A DNA stretch of 49,794 bases, from NCBI GenBank assembly GCA_964644025.1, contig CAZXVW010000004.1, forward strand, positions 1-49,794, given 5' to 3'. This document shows positions 43,682 through 49,794 of this stretch, in pieces (the stretch's first letter is position 1; every line of letters starts with the position of its first letter). The notes beneath the pieces are model-generated. The model did not search any database. It was given only the letters and a program-made list of their open reading frames with translations, and was not told the origin of the DNA. Origin of the DNA: CAZXVW01 sp964644025. Its GTDB lineage: Bacteria; Acidobacteriota; Terriglobia; Bryobacterales; Bryobacteraceae. The translations under genes and the position numbers were made by a program.

Positions 43682-44169
43682 GCTCCGAGCAAGCGGCGCC
43701 CCGAAAGGTGCCAAGCTGGGACGCCTACTACCTGGGCATTTGCCGGATGGTGGCGGCCCGGAGCAAGGACCCCAACACCCAGATCGGCTGCGTCATCGTG
43801 GGCCCCTCCCATGAGATCCGGTCCACCGGCTACAATTCCTTTCCCCGGGGGATCCGCGACGACGCCCCGGAGCGGAGCCAGAGGCCCGCCAAATACCTCT
43901 GGATGGAGCACGCCGAGCGTAACGCCATCTATAACGCCGCCCGGGCGGGAACCTCGACCGAAGGGTGCTCAATCTACGTGGAGATCATGCCGTGCATGGA
44001 TTGCGCCCGCGGCATTGTGCAGGCCGGGATCCGAGAGGTGGTGATTTCCCGGGAACGCATGAGGCGCTATTCCAGCGAATACTACGACGAGCACTTCCAG
44101 ATGGTGGAAACGCTGTTTCGGGAAGCGGGCGTCACGATCCGGCAGGTGCCCCTGGAAGAAACAACATGA
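43678..44169 (+). CDS. dCMP deaminase (deoxycytidylate deaminase family)
   Basis: A 163-residue zinc deaminase. Zinc site HAERNAIYNAA (His and the catalytic Glu) and PCMDCA (two Cys). The N-terminal WDAYYLGICRMVAARSKDPNTQ and the GYNSFPRG loop match dCMP deaminases that supply dUMP for thymidylate synthesis. The start ATG at 43678 overlaps the sulfatase-fold gene stop (ATGA), so translation is likely coupled; an upstream in-frame start is inside that gene and unlikely. The coupling to a secreted hydrolase is odd in function. Confidence 0.9.
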   Translation: MSSEQAAPRKVPSWDAYYLGICRMVAARSKDPNTQIGCVIVGPSHEIRSTGYNSFPRGIRDDAPERSQRPAKYLWMEHAERNAIYNAARAGTSTEGCSIYVEIMPCMDCARGIVQAGIREVVISRERMRRYSSEYYDEHFQMVETLFREAGVTIRQVPLEETT

Positions 44170-44490
44170 CGCGCGTGTTCCCAGAACGAAATCTTTGTTT
44201 AAGATTAGGTGGCACAACGGCGGCGGAATTGTGCTAGACTGCGAAGTTGAGCAAGTACCTCGTAAGTACTTCATAGACAAAGAAGCAGCGTAAGGCAATG
44301 AAGCTGCGGCGGGGGATGAGCCGGTCGAAGGCGGCTGGTGGCCCGCCACCGGATGCCCGCAGGGGTCAGAGCACCGAGCAGGAAAGCAGATGAACAACGA
44401 GCCTAGGCCTTTCATTGCGCGCCTGGGCCGTCAGCGGATTCAATTTCTTTGTTAGACGACAAACAGCAAACCCAAACCATGGAGGATTTT
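44170..44490 (+). ncRNA. Structured 5' leader of the TonB-dependent receptor gene (class unknown)
   Basis: No coding frame is convincing in these 321 nt. After a candidate start site near 44245 come several hairpins: AAGTAC/GTACTT (44253-44271); GCAGC/GCTGC (44285-44307); GGTGG/CCACC with a CCCG loop (44337-44350), enclosed by GGC/GCC and by CTGCGG (44304-44309) with CCGCAG (44357-44362); and GCCTAGGC/GCCTGGGC (44401-44428). The GCTGC arm can pair either upstream or downstream, which would allow switching. I could not match it to a known riboswitch class. It may be a cis-regulatory RNA or simply a structured leader. Confidence 0.45.
44232..44240 (+). promoter_or_regulatory. Candidate extended -10 of the TonB-receptor transcript
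   Basis: TGC-TAGACT at 44232-44240, an extended -10 without a good -35. It would start a transcript of about 245 nt before the ATG at 44491. Confidence 0.4.
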
Positions 44491-47400
44491 ATGAACCGAG
44501 ACCCATTTGGATGGCGGGGCGGATCTCTCGCACCGGGAGTCGTCCTGCTCATCATTGTACTGATGTTGATGCCCCTTGGTGTCGGTCTCGCTCAGGAGAC
44601 CACCGGCGGCATCACCGGAACCGTAACCGACACCTCGGGCGCCGTCATCCCGGGCGTTACCGTAACCCTCGTCAACAAGGATACCGACGCCACGGTCGCG
44701 GTCCAATCGGGCGCCTCCGGCGTCTATCTGGCCCGGAATCTGCAGCCGGGCCGTTACAGCGCCACCTTTGAAGCCACCGGCTTCGCGAAGGCGGAGATTC
44801 CCGACGTTATGGTGCTGGTCGGTAGGACCGTGCAGTTGAACGTGACGATGGAAGTCGGGCAACTGCAAGAAGTGGTCCAGGTAACCGAGGCGGCGCCGCT
44901 CATCGACACCAGCCGGACGATGATCGCCCAAAACGTTCCGGCCGAGGAGCTCGCCCGCCTGCCCAAGCCCCGAAGCTTCCAGGCCATCGCGATCTTCTCG
45001 CCTTCGGTCAACACCGGTCAGATCGAAGGCGGCTACCAAGTCAACGGGGCCAGCGCCGCCGAGAACAACTATTACATCGACGGTGTCTCCACCACCAGCC
45101 TGATTGACGGGCGCGCCCGCCAGAACGCCGTCTTCGAGTACATCCAGGAAGTGCAAGTGAAGACGGCCGGACTTGACGCGGAGTACGGCGGCGCGCTGGG
45201 CGGTGTGATCAGCGCGGTCACCAAGTCCGGCGGCAACGACTTCCACGGCGAGATCCACTACTATTACTACGGCAACCGCATCAGCGCGGGTCCGACGAAG
45301 CGGCTGCAGCTCGACCCGGTGGACGAGCAGACAGTAAAGTACGTCCAGGACGACAAGCAGAAACGGGACTACCACGAGTTCGGCGGCTCGCTGGGCGGCC
45401 CGCTCATCAAGAACAAGCTGTTCTTCTTCACTTCCGTATCCCCCCGCTGGCAGCGCCGTACCAGGAATTACCTGTTCGACAATGGCGAAACGCCGGGCTC
45501 GATGAGCCGCAAGGCTCACCAGATGAGCATGTTCAACAAGCTCTCGTTCAACCCCAGCGACCGGGTCCGGACGAATTTCACCTGGCTGTACACGCCGCAA
45601 TATATGACCGGCTCCTTGTACGCCTACGATGGAATGAAGCCGAACGTAAGCACGCAAAGCCTGGAAAACGCGAAGGCGTCCTCGACTCGCGGCTACAATC
45701 AGCCTGAGCAGAGCTATACCGGCAGCGTGGATATTACGCTGACCAACACCTCGCTGCTGAGCGTCAAGGGCGGCCGCTACTACCTGAACTACAAGGAAGT
45801 AGGCATCCCCTACCAGAAATACTACTGGTGGAGAAGCTCCTCGGTCGGCCTGGAGGGCGTACCGCCGGAACTGCAACTGCCGTTTGGCTACAGCACTCCG
45901 AGCGCGGCCCAGGTCGTCCACGACACCACCACGCGCACCTACGTGCAGGCCGACTACAGCCAGTTCTTCAACCTGCTGGGCCAGCATAACCTCAAGGCCG
46001 GCGTCGGGACCCAGAAAAATGTCAACAGCGTGTTCGATTCCTGGGTCGGACCGTTAGGCCGGGTCTTGATTTACTGGGATCGTGCGTTCACCACGGGTGA
46101 GCGCGGCACGTACGGATACTACCGGGTCGACGATGCCGCCACCCGCGGTTCCACCGGAGCCAATATCACGCACCTGTATATTCAGGACGCCTGGAAGATT
46201 CACCCGCGGCTGACCATCAACGTAGGACTCCGTTCCGAGAAGGAAATCATTCCCTCTTTCCGGCGGGACATCCAGGAGTATGCGTTCGAGTTCGGCTTCG
46301 GCGACAAGCTGTCGCCGCGTATTGGCGCCAGTTTCGATGTATTCGGCAACGGCAAGATGAAGGTGTTCGGAAGCTGGGGCCGTTTCTATGACTGGACCAA
46401 GTACGACCTGGCCCGCGGCACCTTCGGCGGCGACGTGTGGCACGTCTACTACCGCTCGCTCGATACGACCGATATCTACAGCATCGACGTGACCAACATG
46501 CCCGGCCGGAACCTGTGGCCGGGCGGCGAGTATCGTGACTATCGCATCCCCGGCTTCGAGTACCTGGATCCGGAGGTCAAGCCGATGAGCACGGACCTGC
46601 TGAATTTCGGCGTGGAGTACGAGATCCGGCCGCAAATGGTCTTCTCGGGGCGATACACGCGCAATCACCTGAACCGGACCATCGAGGATATGGGCGCGCT
46701 CGACGAGGCCGGCAACGAAGTGTACCGTTACGGCAACCCGGGCGAGGGCAAGAACACGATCGCGCCCTCGGTCGGTCCCACGTGCGTGATCGAATTGCCC
46801 AGCGGCGCTTGCGGCTTCCCGATGCCGAAGGCGGAGCGCGTCTATGACGCCATGGAGCTGTCCTTGACCCGGCGTTTTGCCGGCGGATGGCTGGCCAGCG
46901 CCAGCTACGTCTACAGCAAGCTCTGGGGCAACTACTCCGGCCTGCAAAGCACCGACGAGATCCGGCCGCCGACGCTCGGCTTCGGCTTCGGCGCCAACCA
47001 GGTTTTCGGCGCCGAGCATTACCGGCCCGGCGGCAACGCCAACCGGTACTTCGATCTGGACGAGGCCATGTGGGACGCTCACGGCAACGTGGGCCTGCTC
47101 GGCCGCCTGCCTACTGACCGTCCGCACGTGTTCAAGTTCTACGGCGCCAAGCAGTTCAAATGGGGCACCGAAGTCGGCACGTTCTTCCGCGTGATGAGCG
47201 GCACGCCGGTCACCACCCAGGCCGTCACCGTCAGCCCGATCCCGTTTTACGTGGAAGGGCGCGGCGACATGGGCCGGACGCCGGTGTTCAGCCAGACCGA
47301 CCTCATGGTGGCCCACGAGTTCAAAGTGGCCGAAGGCAAGCGGCTCCGGCTCGAGTTCAACATGATGAACCTGTTCAACCAGAAGACGAGCATGTTCATC

Positions 47401-47601
47401 TTCGACCGGTACAACCGTGAAGAGACGTACGAAACCTCCGGAATGTATCTCTACGACACCGACCTGTCGAAGGGATTCGACTGGAAGGCGAAGGTGCTCG
47501 CCAGTCCCGATGGCCAGCGGGCGCTGGATCCGCGCTACGGCAAGGACGCCATCTTCAACCCCGGATTCCAGGGCCGGTTCCTGATCAAGTTCATCTTCTA
47601 G
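44491..47601 (+). CDS. TonB-dependent receptor with carboxypeptidase-regulatory-like N-terminal domain
   Basis: A 1036-residue outer-membrane protein. Signal peptide about residues 1-35 (LIIVLMLMPLGVGLA); carboxypeptidase-regulatory-like domain about 37-122 (ITGTVTDTSGAVIPGVTVTL, GVYLARNLQPGRYSATFEA); plug domain about 125-240 (EVVQVTEAAP as possible TonB-box region, NNYYIDGVSTT, EYGGALGGVISAVTKSGGN); beta barrel to the end, finishing in the aromatic FLIKFIF typical of outer-membrane insertion. Receptors of this architecture, large in acidobacteria, take up glycan pieces or siderophores. GGAGG lies six bases before the ATG at 44491. A clear terminator follows at 47623-47650. Confidence 0.94.
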   Translation: MNRDPFGWRGGSLAPGVVLLIIVLMLMPLGVGLAQETTGGITGTVTDTSGAVIPGVTVTLVNKDTDATVAVQSGASGVYLARNLQPGRYSATFEATGFAKAEIPDVMVLVGRTVQLNVTMEVGQLQEVVQVTEAAPLIDTSRTMIAQNVPAEELARLPKPRSFQAIAIFSPSVNTGQIEGGYQVNGASAAENNYYIDGVSTTSLIDGRARQNAVFEYIQEVQVKTAGLDAEYGGALGGVISAVTKSGGNDFHGEIHYYYYGNRISAGPTKRLQLDPVDEQTVKYVQDDKQKRDYHEFGGSLGGPLIKNKLFFFTSVSPRWQRRTRNYLFDNGETPGSMSRKAHQMSMFNKLSFNPSDRVRTNFTWLYTPQYMTGSLYAYDGMKPNVSTQSLENAKASSTRGYNQPEQSYTGSVDITLTNTSLLSVKGGRYYLNYKEVGIPYQKYYWWRSSSVGLEGVPPELQLPFGYSTPSAAQVVHDTTTRTYVQADYSQFFNLLGQHNLKAGVGTQKNVNSVFDSWVGPLGRVLIYWDRAFTTGERGTYGYYRVDDAATRGSTGANITHLYIQDAWKIHPRLTINVGLRSEKEIIPSFRRDIQEYAFEFGFGDKLSPRIGASFDVFGNGKMKVFGSWGRFYDWTKYDLARGTFGGDVWHVYYRSLDTTDIYSIDVTNMPGRNLWPGGEYRDYRIPGFEYLDPEVKPMSTDLLNFGVEYEIRPQMVFSGRYTRNHLNRTIEDMGALDEAGNEVYRYGNPGEGKNTIAPSVGPTCVIELPSGACGFPMPKAERVYDAMELSLTRRFAGGWLASASYVYSKLWGNYSGLQSTDEIRPPTLGFGFGANQVFGAEHYRPGGNANRYFDLDEAMWDAHGNVGLLGRLPTDRPHVFKFYGAKQFKWGTEVGTFFRVMSGTPVTTQAVTVSPIPFYVEGRGDMGRTPVFSQTDLMVAHEFKVAEGKRLRLEFNMMNLFNQKTSMFIFDRYNREETYETSGMYLYDTDLSKGFDWKAKVLASPDGQRALDPRYGKDAIFNPGFQGRFLIKFIF

Positions 47602-47622
47602 GAACCGACCTGGCGAAAAGTT

Positions 47623-47650
47623 AGGGCGCCCGAACCAGGGCGCCCTTTTT
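47623..47650 (+). terminator. Rho-independent terminator of the TonB receptor
   Basis: Perfect 8-bp stem AGGGCGCC (47623-47630) / GGCGCCCT (47639-47646), 8-nt loop, followed by a T run (47646-47650). It starts 22 nt after the stop codon. Confidence 0.9.
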
Positions 47651-47725
47651 CTGTTCTGCTCCGGGCAAGAAGAGCGTGGAGGCTCCGGCCCGATCGCCTG
47701 AAGACAGCTCAGCCTTCCGCACCCG

Positions 47726-47742
47726 CCCTCTGCTTCGGAGGG
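47726..47742 (-). terminator. Weak hairpin after rpmG
   Basis: CCCTC (47726-47730) / GAGGG (47738-47742), 7-nt loop, just beyond the rpmG stop. There is no T run on the minus strand, so the call is weak. Confidence 0.3.
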
Positions 47743-47747
47743 AGCCC

Positions 47748-47909
47748 TTAGATCTTGGATTCCTTGTACAGGACGTGTTTGCGGGCGACTGGATCGTACT
47801 TCTTCAGTTGCAGTTTATCCTGCCGCTTCTTGGGATTCTTGGTGGTGGTGTAGAAATGTCCCGTCCCAGCGGTGGAAACCAGACGGATCTTGATGCGGTT
47901 GGCGGCCAT
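47748..47909 (-). CDS. rpmG: 50S ribosomal protein L33
   Basis: A 53-residue large-subunit protein, too short for standard ORF cut-offs. It reads MAANRIKIRLVSTAGTG, then FYTTTKNPKKRQDKLQLKKY and ends KHVLYKESKI, which is an L33 of the cysteine-free type (no CxxC zinc pairs). The ATG overlaps the rpmB stop as TGATG (47909 shared), so it is coupled to L28. L28-L33 is a standard pair. Confidence 0.95.
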   Translation of the reverse strand: MAANRIKIRLVSTAGTGHFYTTTKNPKKRQDKLQLKKYDPVARKHVLYKESKI

Positions 47910-48145
47910 CAGAGCTTAACCCCCTTCTTTCGCAGGTCGGCGACCACCCGCTCGATTCCCCTCTTGGTGATGATCTTGATCCCCTTGGCGCTCACCTTGA
48001 GCTTGATGTAACGGTTCTCGCTGGGCAGCCAGAAACGCTTGGTCTGGATGTTCGGTTTGAAGACCCGCCGGGTCTTGTTGTGAGCGTGGGAGACCCGGTT
48101 CCCGGCGACCGGCCGTTTTCCTGTTACCTGGCAGACTAGGGACAT
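47909..48145 (-). CDS. rpmB: 50S ribosomal protein L28
   Basis: A 78-residue protein: MSLVCQVTGKRPVAGNRVSH, then HNKTRRVFKPNIQ, FWLPSENRYIKLKVSAKGI and a C terminus VVADLRKKGVKL, all typical of L28. The ATG at 48145 was preferred to the longer open frame, which would add 34 unlike residues. It shares one base with the rpmG start (TGATG). The promoter lies about 60-85 nt upstream. Confidence 0.95.
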   Translation of the reverse strand: MSLVCQVTGKRPVAGNRVSHAHNKTRRVFKPNIQTKRFWLPSENRYIKLKVSAKGIKIITKRGIERVVADLRKKGVKL

Positions 48146-48202
48146 GCTGACTCCGTCGGTCTGAAATAAGAGTGGTTTTCGTTGGGGACGCGCCCTTAGG
48201 AA

Positions 48203-48231
48203 AGTATAACACACCGCCTTCGGCCGTTCAG
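48203..48231 (-). promoter_or_regulatory. Candidate promoter of rpmB-rpmG
   Basis: Extended -10 TGT-TATACT (TATACT at 48203-48208 on the minus strand) with a weak -35 CTGAAC (48226-48231) at 17 nt. It is 58 nt from the rpmB start. Confidence 0.6.
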
Positions 48232-48330
48232 AACAAAGCGCGCACACGCGCAGGGGTTGCTCAGGCGGCCGCCGGCGCGGCGAAGCCGGCCGTCTTGGGG
48301 CGAGGGCTTAACAACAGGCAATCAGAGAAA

Positions 48331-48417
48331 TGGTGCGGATGAGAGGACTTGAACCTCCACGGCCCGAAGGCCACATGGACCTGAACCATGCGCGTCTGCC
48401 AGTTCCGCCACATCCGC
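48331..48417 (-). tRNA. tRNA-Leu (anticodon CAG)
   Basis: An 87-nt class II tRNA on the minus strand with encoded CCA. Acceptor arms GCGGATG (5') and CATCCGC (3') pair fully, the discriminator is A, the anticodon loop TTCAGGT is held by ATGG/CCAT, a variable arm is present (GTGGCCTTCGGGCC), and the T arm reads GGAGGTTCAAGTCCTC. The anticodon CAG decodes CUG. Confidence 0.97.
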
Positions 48418-48581
48418 GGGAAAGAGGCTTACGCTTTTTATTTTCCAGGACCGCCCGGCCCGTGTCAAACGGGCGGCTCCCTGGAACTGAGCCCGGCGCG
48501 CCCGGTCCCGGGAGGCGCCGCAGCAACGAGCGTTACCGCCCGCCGGCCGCCGCCGTGGCTCGATTGTTACACTGGAAGGGC

Positions 48582-48681
48582 NNNNNNNNNNNNNNNNNNN
48601 NNNNNNNNNNNNNNNNNNNNNNNNNNNNNNNNNNNNNNNNNNNNNNNNNNNNNNNNNNNNNNNNNNNNNNNNNNNNNNNNN
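48582..48681. other. Assembly gap (100 N)
   Basis: A run of exactly 100 Ns, the usual scaffold spacer of unknown true length. The sigma-factor gene begins four bases after it, so its N terminus may extend into the gap. Confidence 0.99.
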
Positions 48682-48685
48682 CCCG

Positions 48686-49588
48686 ATGCGGAGCGATCTC
48701 GTAAAGGCCCTGGAAACGCTGCGGAGGAGCGGGCCGGAAACCACCGAGCGCGCGTTGTTATACCTGCAGGGGACGGTATTTTCTTTCAGCCTCAAGCTCT
48801 GCGGCAACCGCGCCGACGCCGAGGACACGATGCAGGAGACGCTGCTGCGCGTGATCCCGTACTTGGAGCGGTTCGATTGCCCGGAAGCACTGGCCGTGTG
48901 GCTGTACAAGACAGCCAGAACGCGCTGCCTCATGAGCCGGCGGAAAAGCAGGTACGCCCCGCGAGTGGAGGTTCCCCTGGAGGAGGCCACCGGGGAGCGT
49001 GGTGGAAGCTCGCCGCTCGTCGTGGCCGCCGGTGAGACGCCAGAGGCTTCGGCCATGCGCCAGGAGTCTGAAGAGCTTCTTCGCCAGGCAGTATTGAAGC
49101 TTCCCGTTCCCTTGCGAGTGGTTCTGGTGCTCCATGACATGGAGGGCTTCTCCACTTCCGAGACCGCCCGCGTGCTGAGTCTCCGGGAAGGCACGGTGCG
49201 CGTGCGGCTGCACCGGGCGCGGATGCTGCTGCGGGAAGAGCTGGCCGGCAGCAAGGGGCCGGTTCGCGGCCGGCCGAAAAGAGAACTGCCGCCGCGTTGC
49301 CGCAAGCTGGCCGAACAGCTCTCCGAGTACCTGGACCACCGGATGGCCGAGGCCTTGTGCGAAGAACTAGCCCGGCACATCGAGACTTGCGAGGAGTGCC
49401 GCGCAAGACTCGCCAGCCTGGAACGAATAGTGGAGACGTGCCGGAAGATGTCCCTGCCCGGTCTCGATCCCCAGACCGCGGCCAGGTCACGGCAGATGTT
49501 GCTGGACGAGTACCAGCGGGTACTGGCCAGCATTCAGCGAAGGAACCGGCTGGCACGCCCGGCGCCGGAGACCGGCGGAGGGACGTAG
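48686..49588 (+). CDS. ECF-type sigma factor fused to a C-terminal zinc-finger (anti-sigma-like) domain
   Basis: A 300-residue protein, with the start not certain because the frame is open into the gap. Sigma region 2: about 20-90 (FSFSLKLCGNRADAEDTMQE, TLLRVIPYLERF, WLYKTARTRCLMSRR). Sigma region 4: about 130-185 (LKLPVPLRVVLVLHDMEGFS, SETARVLSLREGTVRVRLHR). After a linker comes a ZAS-type zinc finger: Cys205, then H231-x3-C235-x2-C238 in ARHIETCEECRARL, the layout of anti-sigma zinc fingers. Having both parts in one chain suggests self-control or metal/redox sensing. No separate anti-sigma gene is visible. Confidence 0.9.
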   Translation: MRSDLVKALETLRRSGPETTERALLYLQGTVFSFSLKLCGNRADAEDTMQETLLRVIPYLERFDCPEALAVWLYKTARTRCLMSRRKSRYAPRVEVPLEEATGERGGSSPLVVAAGETPEASAMRQESEELLRQAVLKLPVPLRVVLVLHDMEGFSTSETARVLSLREGTVRVRLHRARMLLREELAGSKGPVRGRPKRELPPRCRKLAEQLSEYLDHRMAEALCEELARHIETCEECRARLASLERIVETCRKMSLPGLDPQTAARSRQMLLDEYQRVLASIQRRNRLARPAPETGGGT

Positions 49589-49684
49589 TCGCTGGCCGGT
49601 GGTCCTTGGTCGCTAGTCGCTGGTCCTTGGTCGCTGGTCGGTGGTTCGTGGTCGCTGGTCGCTGGTCGGTGGTCGGTGGCCGGG
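49587..49684 (+). repeat. Degenerate 7-nt tandem repeat (consensus GGTCGCT), 14 units
   Basis: Fourteen consecutive heptamers, each a variant of GGTCGCT (GGTCCTT, GGTCGGT, AGTCGCT, GGTTCGT, GGCCGGT and the like), begin at the stop codon of the sigma-factor gene and end at 49684. It is in the intergenic region and not coding. The remaining 110 nt to the window end show no gene. Confidence 0.9.
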
Positions 49685-49794
49685 ATGGCTCGGTTTGCTG
49701 GTCTGTTGAGTCCCAACACCAGCCGGAGGAGGCCGGAGGTCACTGGTTTTCCACAGCATAACCAACTGATTCAGAACGACATAAGGCCAAATTG

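Noticed and set aside
44210..44230. A sigma-54-like GG-N10-GC spacing (TGGCAC) upstream of the TonB receptor
   Set aside because: The -12 part reads CGGC instead of TTGC, so the match is too weak.
44281..44400. Similarity to SRP RNA (GAAGCAGC, AAGGCA), to group II intron domain I (CAGAGCAC and GGAAAGC) and to the ZTP riboswitch (CCACCGG, GCCTGGGC)
   Set aside because: Each match is short. The SRP GGAA tetraloop stem, the intron 5' GUGYG and the ZTP GACTGG element are all missing, so no class could be supported.
48322..48430. Protein frames reading across the tRNA-Leu
   Set aside because: They only translate the tRNA and its antisense; the tRNA folds fully and explains the sequence.
1..49794. 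CRISPR arrays, insertion sequences, phage genes and attachment sites
   Set aside because: No regular repeat-spacer array, transposase, integrase or terminal inverted repeats were seen. The only tandem array is the 7-nt repeat near the right end.

Overview
The window is a GC-rich stretch of a draft bacterial scaffold. It has a 100-N gap at 48582-48681, and the left edge cuts through rpsI. The gene content suggests an Acidobacteriota member of the Bryobacterales/Solibacter type. The pointers are a TonB-dependent receptor with an N-terminal carboxypeptidase-regulatory-like domain, many Tat-type signal sequences on secreted hydrolases and oxidoreductases, DUF1080, DUF5060 and GH2 proteins, and an expanded set of sulfatases. 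This placement is inferred from gene content; Planctomycetota or Verrucomicrobiota are less likely alternatives.

Layout. 1-1760: rplM-rpsI and a frameshifted unknown gene. 1.9-10.7 kb: a methyltransferase, a Gfo/Idh/MocA oxidoreductase, a DUF1080 protein, DUF58, PspC, DUF192, a tandem-Usp protein, small unknown proteins and a PAS-containing sigma-54 activator. 10.8-15.1 kb: a GH2 glycosidase and two unknown proteins. 15.2-24.7 kb: acyl-CoA ligase, PrmA, a catalytic/non-catalytic M16 peptidase pair, lactate dehydrogenase, a glycosyltransferase-methyltransferase fusion, DeoC and a sugar isomerase-like protein. 24.8-33.4 kb: an enolase-superfamily dehydratase-like protein, three consecutive sulfatases, an aldo/keto reductase and a DUF5060 glycosidase-like lipoprotein. 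33.5-36.2 kb: an abbreviated tad locus (cpaB-tadB-tadC). 36.4-39.0 kb: a translationally coupled MFS-queC-queE operon. 39.0-44.2 kb: two more sulfatase-fold proteins, a FetA/FetB-like exporter and a dCMP deaminase. 44.2-47.6 kb: a structured leader and a large TonB-dependent receptor with a clear terminator. 47.7-48.4 kb: rpmB-rpmG and tRNA-Leu(CAG). After the gap: an ECF sigma factor fused to a zinc-finger domain, then a 7-nt tandem repeat.

How the genes fit together. The main theme is export-linked breakdown of complex, probably sulfated, glycans. Four sulfatases keep the formylglycine-type Cys motif. With GH2, DUF5060, DUF1080, Gfo/Idh/MocA, aldo/keto reductase, the enolase-superfamily enzyme and the sugar isomerase they could desulfate, cleave and oxidise or isomerise sugars, and the TonB receptor could import an outer-membrane substrate. 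No sulfatase-maturating enzyme is visible here, so it would have to be encoded elsewhere.

The parts most worth a second look are the structured leader of the TonB receptor, the sulfatase-fold protein with Thr at the nucleophile position that overlaps the dCMP deaminase gene, the Cys-rich PAS sigma-54 activator, the compact tad locus with a hairpin at its ribosome-binding site, the ECF-zinc-finger fusion and the heptanucleotide repeat. I did not find a system that I can confidently call new.
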